Source: an uncultured Bacilli bacterium (GTDB lineage Bacteria; Bacillota_I; Bacilli_A; RF39; UBA660). Taken from it: 59,300 bases of DNA. Shown here one piece after another: positions 8,305-16,176 of the stretch. A program made the translations under genes and the position numbers. The DNA lies in NCBI GenBank assembly GCA_934102355.1, contig CAKOSO010000005.1:1-59300 (forward strand). Direction: 5' to 3'. The first letter of the stretch is position 1; each line of letters begins with the position of its first letter. The notes beneath the pieces were generated by a model. It ran no database searches, had not been told where the DNA came from, and was given only the letters and a program-made list of their open reading frames with translations.

Positions 8305-10458
8305 ATGCCAAAAAAAATAAGTTTTAGAAATAAAATTTTAACATTAATTTTTAACGTATTACAGTTAGGAGCTTGCGGATTTTTAGTGTACTCTGCTTCA
8401 CTACTTAGTGATATTGAAACTAAATGGGTTTATTTAGGAATTGCAGTATTAATTCTTATGAATATTGCTTTTATATTCTTCCTTAGAAAGCTAACTAAAA
8501 AACCTAAAGTTTATAAATTTATTATATTTATAGTTTTAAGTTTAATACTTACTATTGCTCAAGCTGGATTGGGTTATTATGTTTTTAGAGGATATAATTC
8601 TTTAAATTCAATTAATAAATCAAAAGTAACTTACGAATCAAACTTAGTAGTTATGAAAAATAGCAACATTTCAAAAGTTGATGATCTTAAAGATAAAAAC
8701 ATAGGTATTGTTAATGATAAATCATCTATTGATGGATATATTCTAGGTTTGGATATCATAAACGATAATAAATTAAATGATATTGCTACTATTGTTGAGT
8801 ATGAAAATTCTTCAAATTTAGTTGCTGATTTATATAGTGGTAAAATTGATGCAATGATCATTTCTAATAACTATGTAAGTATGTTTAAATCAATTGAGTC
8901 TTATACTAAGATTGCTGATGAAACATCAGTTATATCTAAAAAAGAAAAAACTTATTCAAAGAGCGAAATTGCTAAACATACTGGTGATGAAATTGTTAAC
9001 TTTAATGAATCAAATTCAGTAACTGAACCTTTTACTGTTCTTATTATGGGAATTGATTCTTCAAGCGAAACATTAGAAAAGAATGCGTCAGGTAATGGCG
9101 ATGCATTAATGCTTGTTACTTTCAACCCTAAAACTTTTAATGCGACTATACTAAGTATTCCTCGTGATACTTATGTTCCAATTGCATGTTTCGCTAATCA
9201 AAAAGAAAATAAGATTACTCATGCAGCATGGAATGGTGAAAGCTGTATGATTAAAACTATTCAAAACTTTACTGGAATTAATATTGATTATTATGTAAAA
9301 ATAAACTTTAAAGGTGTTGTTAAACTTGTTGATGCTTTAGATGGTATAACAGTAAACGTTCCTGATAGTATTAATTTCTGTGAGCAAAACAGTGATAGAT
9401 TATTTGGAGAATATGAACAATGTATACGTCCAGGTGTTCAAAATCTTAATGGTGAACAAGCATTGGCACTTGCAAGACATAGAAAAACGCTTCCTACTGG
9501 CGACTTCCAACGTGGACTTAACCAACAACTTGTTGTACAGGGAATGCTTAATAAATTAAAATCAGTAACTAGTGCAAATAAGGCACTCGAAATACTAAAT
9601 GCTTTATCAAATAGTATGGATACTAATTTTACTACTAAACAACTTTTATCTTTCTATGACATAGTTAAGAATCTGTTCCTTACTAGTAGTAACTCTGATA
9701 ATATAATTAACATGCAACAATTATATTTATCTGGTACTAGCCAAATGATATATGATGAATCAATTGGACTTGTATTATATAACTTTATTCCAAATCAAAG
9801 TAGTTTGAAACAAATAACTGATGAAATGAAAAAGAATCTTGGATTGTTAGAAGCTCCATCAGCTATAAAAACTTTAGATTTTAATATTGAAGATCCTTTC
9901 TCCATGAAAACAATTGGTACTGATAATCTTTCCGCTACTAAAACTTATAGTCTACTTCCTAACTTTGTTGGTAAGAGTATTGACTATGCAAAGAGTTATC
10001 TTAGCTCTTATGGTATCAAAGTAAATATTACTGAAAAAGAATCTACTAGTGGTACTGATGGACAAATAATTTCACAAAACCTGCCAGAATCAAAAAGAAT
10101 AGATTTGATTGGTTCTGATGGTATAACTTTTGAGGTTATAAAATTAAAGGCTTCAGATAATAAACCAACTGATGATGATAATGACAATAATGGAGATAGT
10201 AAAATTACATTTAGTTCTTCTATTCCAAATACTCAAAATATTTCTTCTACTGAAACTTATGTTGAGTATTCAGATTTAGCAAATTATATAACTGTTAAGG
10301 AAGATGGTAAAGACGTAACAGATCAAGCTACATTCTCTTCTTCTTATAGCGATCCAGGAATAACAAGTAATACTCCTGGAACATATACTGTAACGTATAA
10401 AGTTACATATAAAGGTGTTACAAAAGAATTTACTAAGAAAGTTATTATTTCAGAATAA
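8305..10458 (+). CDS. LytR-CpsA-Psr family protein with SBP-like, PASTA and Ig-like domains
   Basis: LCP enzymes attach anionic glycopolymers to peptidoglycan outside the membrane. 717 residues. Three hydrophobic helices (about 12-95) are followed by a segment resembling a substrate-binding-protein lobe (about 110-210, with SKVDDLKDKNIGIVNDKSS and LYSGKIDAMIIS). The LCP core (about 240-420) has VLIMGIDSS, the conserved arginine in SIPRDTYV, DGITVNVP and LARHRK. A PASTA-like unit follows (PNFVGKSIDYAKSYLSSYG, about 550-620), then an acidic linker and an Ig-like domain containing GKDVTDQATFSS. ATG 8305 was chosen for its ribosome site. Adding PASTA and Ig-like modules to an LCP protein is unusual; the core assignment is firm. 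Confidence 0.9.
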   Translation: MPKKISFRNKILTLIFNVLQLGACGFLVYSASLLSDIETKWVYLGIAVLILMNIAFIFFLRKLTKKPKVYKFIIFIVLSLILTIAQAGLGYYVFRGYNSLNSINKSKVTYESNLVVMKNSNISKVDDLKDKNIGIVNDKSSIDGYILGLDIINDNKLNDIATIVEYENSSNLVADLYSGKIDAMIISNNYVSMFKSIESYTKIADETSVISKKEKTYSKSEIAKHTGDEIVNFNESNSVTEPFTVLIMGIDSSSETLEKNASGNGDALMLVTFNPKTFNATILSIPRDTYVPIACFANQKENKITHAAWNGESCMIKTIQNFTGINIDYYVKINFKGVVKLVDALDGITVNVPDSINFCEQNSDRLFGEYEQCIRPGVQNLNGEQALALARHRKTLPTGDFQRGLNQQLVVQGMLNKLKSVTSANKALEILNALSNSMDTNFTTKQLLSFYDIVKNLFLTSSNSDNIINMQQLYLSGTSQMIYDESIGLVLYNFIPNQSSLKQITDEMKKNLGLLEAPSAIKTLDFNIEDPFSMKTIGTDNLSATKTYSLLPNFVGKSIDYAKSYLSSYGIKVNITEKESTSGTDGQIISQNLPESKRIDLIGSDGITFEVIKLKASDNKPTDDDNDNNGDSKITFSSSIPNTQNISSTETYVEYSDLANYITVKEDGKDVTDQATFSSSYSDPGITSNTPGTYTVTYKVTYKGVTKEFTKKVIISE

Positions 10459-10462
10459 GATA

Positions 10463-10503
10463 AAAAAAGAATCCCATTTCTATTTGAAATGAGATTCTTT
10501 TTA
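10463..10503. terminator. Bidirectional terminator
   Basis: Long stem (AAAGAATCCCATTTC paired with GAAATGAGATTCTTT) with a 5-nt loop and T runs on both strands. It serves the LCP gene and the convergent gene at 10501-11043. Confidence 0.85.
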
Positions 10504-11043
10504 TTCTTCTTTTTTATTAATTTTTATTAAATAAGTAGAAGTTATTCTTAATATTCCATAAAAGAATAACATTATACCAATACTTTCTGTATAAGCAAAT
10601 ATATTTTTGAATGGATTAATTATAAGAATTATTCCTAATAAAATTGATATAGACATTACTAATATTAATAATTTATAGTTCTTATTTTCATCTGTTTTTA
10701 AATCAAGTATATATTTCATATCATAAATACTATAGAATATCATAAATAATCCGATTAGAACCGGTAATGACCTACTTAGTTGTTCTTTAAATATAATTAA
10801 TAATACTGCTACTATAATAAATATAGGTCCATACACTATTCCATATTTAGATAATTTATCATCTTTTTTTAATAAAAACTTTAGGATGCCAATAATTCCT
10901 AATATACATGTTATAATTCCAAGTGTGTAATATATAGTAGTTATTAAAGCTTTAGGGTAATATAATATCAAGATACTTAATAATATGAAAAATATTGATA
11001 ATAGTAATGTTATATAAAATGTCTTTTTATAATTTTCTCTCAT
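10501..11043 (-). CDS. HdeD/DUF308-like membrane protein
   Basis: 180 residues with six hydrophobic segments grouped as three hairpins: about 10-28, 33-55, 65-85, 90-108, 122-142 and 148-170. Pattern and length fit the DUF308/HdeD family of small multi-spanning membrane proteins, whose biochemical role is not settled. Start ATG 11043 has a strong AGGAGG. It is downstream of the thioester adhesin on the same strand, with a 49-bp gap and no clear terminator between, so co-transcription is possible. Family assignment rests on topology only. Confidence 0.6.
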   Translation of the reverse strand: MRENYKKTFYITLLLSIFFILLSILILYYPKALITTIYYTLGIITCILGIIGILKFLLKKDDKLSKYGIVYGPIFIIVAVLLIIFKEQLSRSLPVLIGLFMIFYSIYDMKYILDLKTDENKNYKLLILVMSISILLGIILIINPFKNIFAYTESIGIMLFFYGILRITSTYLIKINKKEE

Positions 11044-11092
11044 AAACTCCTCCTAATTATAGATTACAACATTACTTAACTTTGTTCAATAT

Positions 11093-13138
11093 TTAATTCT
11101 TCTTGTTTACACTTATAAATATCGTTGTTATAGAAAAAATGCTTATTAATGTTAATACAAAATAACCTAATATATTATCTTTTGTATCTGGATTTCTTTC
11201 TTCTTTTTCATTATATATTGTTATTTCCAATTCTGTTTCATCAGTTATTTCAAAAATAGTTTTATTACTATTATTTTTATATCCTTCTAATGATTCTACT
11301 TCAATTAAATAATATTTACCATAAGGCAATTCTAATATTATATTACCATCTTCATTAGTTATTCCTTCATATAATAATTTATTGGTATTAAACTCATATA
11401 TATTAAATTTAACATTTTTTAAATAAGTATTATTTTCTTTATCTTTTTTAATTATTTTAAGTTTTCCTAATCCTTTATTATTTTCTATTTCTTTTTCTAT
11501 TACTAGACCATTATCATTAACATTAAAATATATTTTATTTTCGTTATTTACGTAGTATTTAGGACTTTCTACTTCTTTTATATAGTATTTTCCTATCTTA
11601 AGGTTTTCAGCTATTAGAAGGCCATTTTCATCTGTTATTCCACTATATATTAAGATATCGTTTTCATTATATAGTTCAAATTTAGCACCTGGTAATGCTT
11701 CTTTTGTAATACTATCTATTTTTTTAATAATTAATTTAGAATATTTTATATTTTTTAAATCTATTTCTATTTCTTCCTGATCTTTAGTTATTTCTATTTC
11801 ATATGGAGCAATAAAACTATAATTATCTGTTCCTTTTATCTGATATATTGTGTATTTACCAAATGGTAATTTTATTGTACCAACACCATTTTTATATGTT
11901 TTAATTGTACCTACTACATTATTATTCTTATCTCTTACTTCGAATATACAATCTTTTTCTAAAGTGAATTTTTCTCCTGCTCCACCTTTATACTTATTTA
12001 TAATATGTGTTCCTTTTATAACTAAATCATATAAATCTAAATTTACTTCTTTGTTTGTTTCATTTATTTCAAACTCATTTATTTCTTCATTTAGTTTATA
12101 ACCATTTGGAGCTTCTATTTCTTTTATCTTATATTTTCCATATGGTAACTCTATTTTTTTGTTTTGCTTATCTATTATTACTTCAGTTATAATTTCATCA
12201 TTTTCATTTGTTATTACATATTTTGCATTTAGAAGCGCTGCATCTCCTTGAGGTGTTGTACTATTAGTTTCTTTATCTTTTTTATTAAGTGTTACAGTTC
12301 CACCTTCTACTTCTACAAGAAATATGCTTTCAAGTGGAATTATTCTACCTCTTGTTATAATATCCTGTTTACTACTAGAATATAGTTGATATTCTTCTTT
12401 AATACCTATATCATTAGTTAATTTAATTTCATCTTTTCCTATCTTTTTACCTGTTATTATTAATGCGTTACCTTCCTCTTTTATATCTACATAATCACTT
12501 TTGCTGATTAAAAAATTCTTTATAGCATTGTTATCGTCTACTAATTTTATACTTTCGTTTAATGATACTTTTATTTCTAATCCATCAAAACTTGGTTTTT
12601 TGCTATGATTATCCACTAATGACTGTAATTCGTTTACTTCTTGAAGATATAAATTATTATCTGGGGTGCTATTTCTAGTTTTTTTAAATACCCAGTTTAT
12701 ATTTCTTCCATTTGCTTTTACTACTTCTCTCCATATCATTACTTGGGTTATACCATACCATTTTTTATCATTATGATTTTTAAAACCATATCCATAATAT
12801 GAAAGTAATTGTACTTTTTCTTTTGAAGTAGTAGTTAGTCTTGAGTTATTTACTATGTCTCCTCCCCTATAGATTGTATAAGCCCTATAAGATTCATTTT
12901 TACCAAGAGTTGGATATTCTGGCTCTATACAGTAATATATTTTATTATCTGTATCTGATACAATCATCCAACTATTATAATCCATACTTCCATATGTTAC
13001 ATCTTCTGCATAAATATTTACTCCACTTTCTTTATCATATTTTGTATATATTAGATTCTCATTTTTTTCTGCTTTTACTGTTGTCATACCTATAAACGTT
13101 ATCATGGTAAACATAAATAATTTTAATATTTTTTTCAT
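11093..13138 (-). CDS. Surface adhesin: thioester domain, Cna-B/SpaA repeats, sortase signal
   Basis: 681 residues. A signal peptide (about 1-22) is followed by a thioester-type domain: Cys70 in YYCIEPE and Gln132 in ITQVMIWR fit the Cys-Gln pair that forms a reactive thioester in TIE-type adhesins. Then come at least four Cna-B/SpaA-like beta domains, recognisable by repeated LPYGKYKIKEIEAPNGY, LPFGKYTIYQIKG, LKIGKYYIKEVESP and LPYGKYYLIEVES. Lysines at domain starts and Glu residues at domain ends would allow isopeptide bonds. The C-terminus has NPDTKDN, a hydrophobic helix and a basic tail, a sortase signal of NPxT rather than LPxTG form. No sortase gene is in the window. ATG 13138 follows AAAGGAG. 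Confidence 0.85.
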   Translation of the reverse strand: MKKILKLFMFTMITFIGMTTVKAEKNENLIYTKYDKESGVNIYAEDVTYGSMDYNSWMIVSDTDNKIYYCIEPEYPTLGKNESYRAYTIYRGGDIVNNSRLTTTSKEKVQLLSYYGYGFKNHNDKKWYGITQVMIWREVVKANGRNINWVFKKTRNSTPDNNLYLQEVNELQSLVDNHSKKPSFDGLEIKVSLNESIKLVDDNNAIKNFLISKSDYVDIKEEGNALIITGKKIGKDEIKLTNDIGIKEEYQLYSSSKQDIITRGRIIPLESIFLVEVEGGTVTLNKKDKETNSTTPQGDAALLNAKYVITNENDEIITEVIIDKQNKKIELPYGKYKIKEIEAPNGYKLNEEINEFEINETNKEVNLDLYDLVIKGTHIINKYKGGAGEKFTLEKDCIFEVRDKNNNVVGTIKTYKNGVGTIKLPFGKYTIYQIKGTDNYSFIAPYEIEITKDQEEIEIDLKNIKYSKLIIKKIDSITKEALPGAKFELYNENDILIYSGITDENGLLIAENLKIGKYYIKEVESPKYYVNNENKIYFNVNDNGLVIEKEIENNKGLGKLKIIKKDKENNTYLKNVKFNIYEFNTNKLLYEGITNEDGNIILELPYGKYYLIEVESLEGYKNNSNKTIFEITDETELEITIYNEKEERNPDTKDNILGYFVLTLISIFSITTIFISVNKKN

Positions 13139-13214
13139 ATAATCTCCTTTCGGAGATGAAATATACCAGATTAATTTTGATATGTAAAATGACACTTTTT
13201 TTGTTTTCAAATAA

Positions 13215-13247
13215 TAAAAAAACTATAAAAAATATTTTTCTATAGTT
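13215..13247 (-). terminator. Terminator after dacA
   Basis: Inverted repeat AACTATA... / ...TATAGTT (13221-13247) with AT-rich inner pairs, followed on the minus strand by a T run at 13215-13220. It separates dacA from the adhesin gene. Confidence 0.65.
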
Positions 13248-13308
13248 AGTTTTTTTGTTTTCAGATCTATTTATTTTTAATCTTATAATTTTAAGAGTTT
13301 TTTATTTT

Positions 13309-14469
13309 TTACCCGAATAATATTGTTTTTAAATTACTGAAGTACATACTTATAAAGCTTTGTTTATCTATATCTTTTTCCGCTACTAAGGTTACTTTTT
13401 TTACTATTTCATTTCCTTTTTTTATATTTAGAGTTGCTACCTTATCTCCTTTTTTTATTGGTAAATTTATATTATCCATTTCTATTTCATAATCGTAGCT
13501 TTCTCTTTCTTCGGTTCTTTTGTTTAATATTATTATGTCTTCACTTAATACTAGATTTATCTCCTCTTTTGCTTTTTCTACTTTTGAATGACCTATAACA
13601 TCACCCTTTTTATAAAGTATACTTGCTTCATATTGATTAAATCCATAATCTAGTAGAGATATAGTTTCTTGGTTTCTAGTATTTTTATTACTATAACCTA
13701 GCCCTATTGCTATTAGTCTTAAATTGTCTTTTTTAGCAGTTGCTACTATACATGATCCAGCATCATCTGTATAACCAGTTTTTAATCCATCTACATAATC
13801 GTAAAATCTAACTAATTTATTTGTATTTACTATCCATGTTTTGTTATCTGTATTTTGTCTTATGTAATCCTCATATGTATTTGAATATTTTAATACATCT
13901 TCATGTTTTAATAATTCTGCTGCTACAAGTGCCATATCATACGCTGTTGAAAAGTGTCCTTCCTCATCAAAACCAGTACAATTTTTAAAATTGGTATTTT
14001 TTAATCCCATTTCTTTAGCTTTCTTATTCATTAGGTTTACAAAGGCTTCTTCTGTACCTGCGATTCGTTCTGCTAAAGCTACCATGGCATCATTAGCACT
14101 GGCCATTACTATTCCTTTTAATAAATCATCGACACTTATTTTTTCTCCAGTATCTAAATAGATTTGTGTTCCTCCCATTTCTTTAGCATTTTGCGATACT
14201 GTTATTATTTCATCATATGATAGAGCACCTTTTTCTATTGTTTCAAATGTTATAATTAATCCCATCATTTTAGTAAGGGATGCAACGCTTGTTGGTTTAT
14301 TGGCATCTTTGTTATAAATTATTTTGCCTGTTGATGGTTCCATTAAAATAGCTGATCTGGCATTTTTCATTATATTTATTTCATCAGTTTCATCTACACT
14401 TTTTTTTGCTAGGACACAGCTCGGAAATATTAGACCTATTATAAGTAAAAATATAAATATTCTTTTCAT
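13309..14469 (-). CDS. dacA: D-alanyl-D-alanine carboxypeptidase (PBP5/DacA family)
   Basis: Removes the terminal D-Ala from peptidoglycan stem peptides outside the membrane. 386 residues. Signal peptide (about 1-21, ending SCVLAKK), then the serine active-site motifs SLTK, SAND and KTGYTDDAG in the usual spacing. A beta-rich C-terminal domain (about 270-370) ends in an amphipathic helix, FISMYFSNLKTILFG, the typical membrane anchor of PBP5 proteins. ATG 14469 follows GAGGTG; the in-frame TTG four codons upstream overlaps that site. It is divergent from another carboxypeptidase gene of a different fold at 14555. Confidence 0.93.
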   Translation of the reverse strand: MKRIFIFLLIIGLIFPSCVLAKKSVDETDEINIMKNARSAILMEPSTGKIIYNKDANKPTSVASLTKMMGLIITFETIEKGALSYDEIITVSQNAKEMGGTQIYLDTGEKISVDDLLKGIVMASANDAMVALAERIAGTEEAFVNLMNKKAKEMGLKNTNFKNCTGFDEEGHFSTAYDMALVAAELLKHEDVLKYSNTYEDYIRQNTDNKTWIVNTNKLVRFYDYVDGLKTGYTDDAGSCIVATAKKDNLRLIAIGLGYSNKNTRNQETISLLDYGFNQYEASILYKKGDVIGHSKVEKAKEEINLVLSEDIIILNKRTEERESYDYEIEMDNINLPIKKGDKVATLNIKKGNEIVKKVTLVAEKDIDKQSFISMYFSNLKTILFG

Positions 14470-14527
14470 ATTACACCTCAATAAATTTTTATGTTAATTA
14501 ATACTTTTTAGAATTATTTTTATCGTG

Positions 14528-14533
14528 TATAAT
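14528..14533 (+). promoter_or_regulatory. -10 box upstream of the VanY-type gene
   Basis: TATAAT at 14528-14533, 21 bp before the start codon, with no convincing -35. A GAGGG site precedes the ATG. Confidence 0.5.
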
Positions 14534-14554
14534 ATTATTTAACGAGGGATAAAT

Positions 14555-15415
14555 ATGTTAAGAAAAGTTTTAAGTATTGTTTTTACATTGTTAATTGTAA
14601 GTATTGTTATAATAGTTATTTTTGATGTCAATAAAAACTCAAAGGATGAGATTAACAAAGATGTTAATGAAACTAGTTATGATGGTTTTAAAAATACTAC
14701 TAATTTTAAAATGGAAAATTTAGATAGGTATATATCTTATAAAGATAAAAATTCTGATATGTCTTATGAAGATGTTGTTACTTATGTAAATATAGGGCTT
14801 GATTATAGTTTCTATGATTTTGTAAGTAATGCAAATACAGATTTGGGGGTTCTTCTTTTAACTAATAAATATTTAAAATTAGATAGTAGTTATGAGCCTT
14901 CTGATCTTGAAGAAATAGATGGTAAATACTTTATCGATGGAAATAGTAATGTTAGATTACTTAGAAAAGAAGCTAAAGAAGCTTTTGAAAAATTATCAAG
15001 TGATTCTATATTGAATGGTACTCCTGTTTATGGACAATCTGGTTATAGATCTTATGGAAGACAAGAAGAATTATTTGATATTGCAGTTGAAAATGACGGC
15101 TATGAAATAGCTATTAATGATACAGCAAAACCAGGACATTCTGAACATCAAACTGGTCTTACAATTGATGTTTCATCTACAAAAAGTGGAAATATGTTAG
15201 AATTTGAAAATACTAAATCATTTGATTGGATGGTAAACAATGCTCATAAATATGGATTTATTTTAAGATATCCTAAAGATAAGTCTCATATAACAGGTTT
15301 TGTATATGAATCTTGGCACTATAGATATGTAGGTATAAAAGTTGCAACTGATATGCACAATAACTATCCTGATTTAACATATGAAGAATACTTTTATAAA
15401 TATTTAGACAAATAA
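14555..15415 (+). CDS. VanY-type M15 D,D-carboxypeptidase
   Basis: Zinc-dependent carboxypeptidase acting on cell-wall peptides. 286 residues: an N-terminal membrane helix (about 5-24), a linker, and an M15B catalytic domain (about 130-280). Metal and catalytic motifs are GYRSYGRQEELF, SEHQTGLTIDV (SxHxxGxxxD) and ESWHYRYVG. It acts on the same bond as DacA with a different fold. There are no vanH, vanA or vanX genes nearby, so this is taken as a housekeeping wall enzyme and not as part of a resistance cluster. It ends in a strong terminator. Confidence 0.9.
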   Translation: MLRKVLSIVFTLLIVSIVIIVIFDVNKNSKDEINKDVNETSYDGFKNTTNFKMENLDRYISYKDKNSDMSYEDVVTYVNIGLDYSFYDFVSNANTDLGVLLLTNKYLKLDSSYEPSDLEEIDGKYFIDGNSNVRLLRKEAKEAFEKLSSDSILNGTPVYGQSGYRSYGRQEELFDIAVENDGYEIAINDTAKPGHSEHQTGLTIDVSSTKSGNMLEFENTKSFDWMVNNAHKYGFILRYPKDKSHITGFVYESWHYRYVGIKVATDMHNNYPDLTYEEYFYKYLDK

Positions 15416-15436
15416 AAAAAGCCGAAAGGCTTTTTA
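15415..15436. terminator. Bidirectional terminator
   Basis: AAAAAGCC-GAAA-GGCTTTTT: a stable GNRA-type loop with A/T runs on both sides, between the convergent vanY-type and TasA-like genes. Confidence 0.9.
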
Positions 15437-16072
15437 TTATGCTTGTGTATAAACAATTGAGAATCCAAGATTTGAAATTGATACATCACCTTTTGGAAGT
15501 TCTGCATCTGTTACATCATCTTTATAAGTTAATTTAAGAGTTAAATATGCAAGGCCACCATTTTTTCCAAGTGGATTACCAACTGCAAATGGTACATCAG
15601 CACCAGCAGCTTCACGTGTAAATGTATATTCTAGATGTTTGCATACATTAGCAGCATCAGCTTCAGCATTATCACCAGTTCCTGTACATATTGGAGTTGG
15701 AAGTTCATATGTTGAAACTTTAGCATCAAATGAGCCTTTGTTTAAAACATAAAAATTCATTGCTGCATAATCACCAGGAGTCTTAAATGTTACTTCCCAA
15801 TCATTTACTGTTGTATCAGTTAATGTTGCTTTTTTTACAACTGTTGTAGTTGAAGTAATTCCACTTTGTGTATTACCTTTAGAAACATTAACTTCACCTG
15901 GAGTAATAGCTGTAGGACTTGTACTAAATCCAATATTCCAAGATGATGCTTCAACTTTTGCAGTACCATTGATATTTAATGTTGTTGTAAATGCAGCAAA
16001 TCCTACTCCTACAACTACTATCATTGCTATTAACGCAACTAGTACTCCTATTTTAAATCCTTTGTCGTTCAT
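15437..16072 (-). CDS. TasA/camelysin-like secreted protein, paralogue 1
   Basis: 211 residues with an N-terminal hydrophobic segment (about 8-28) ending in GFAAFTTTLNINGTAKV, the pattern of TasA/camelysin (SipW-processed) matrix proteins. The rest is predicted beta-rich with two cysteines flanking an Asn/Ala-rich loop (PICTGTG and NVCKHLEY), which could form a disulfide. It closely resembles the protein at 33861-34478, sharing TQSG, LTDTT, TPGD, the two-cysteine block and SNLGFxIxYTQ at the end. No sortase motif and no sipW gene are visible. Codons are richer in GC than the neighbours, fitting high expression. The ribosome site is AAAGGAAAG. Confidence 0.75.
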   Translation of the reverse strand: MNDKGFKIGVLVALIAMIVVVGVGFAAFTTTLNINGTAKVEASSWNIGFSTSPTAITPGEVNVSKGNTQSGITSTTTVVKKATLTDTTVNDWEVTFKTPGDYAAMNFYVLNKGSFDAKVSTYELPTPICTGTGDNAEADAANVCKHLEYTFTREAAGADVPFAVGNPLGKNGGLAYLTLKLTYKDDVTDAELPKGDVSISNLGFSIVYTQA

Positions 16073-16134
16073 TTTTTATTTCTTTCCTTTCTACATATTT
16101 GTATCGACATATATTTTACTGCCGTACTATATTA

Positions 16135-16143
16135 AGTATATCA
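16135..16143 (-). promoter_or_regulatory. Extended -10 promoter of the TasA-like gene
   Basis: Minus strand TGATATACT (extended -10) about 62 bp before the start codon. The same TGTGATATA context precedes the paralogue at 33861. Confidence 0.55.
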
Positions 16144-16176
16144 CATTTTATTTTTTTGCAAATACATTTTTGATTT

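Noticed and set aside
14555..15415. VanY as a sign of vancomycin resistance
   Set aside because: No vanH, vanA/B, vanX or two-component genes lie nearby, and VanY-type M15 enzymes are common wall housekeeping proteins.
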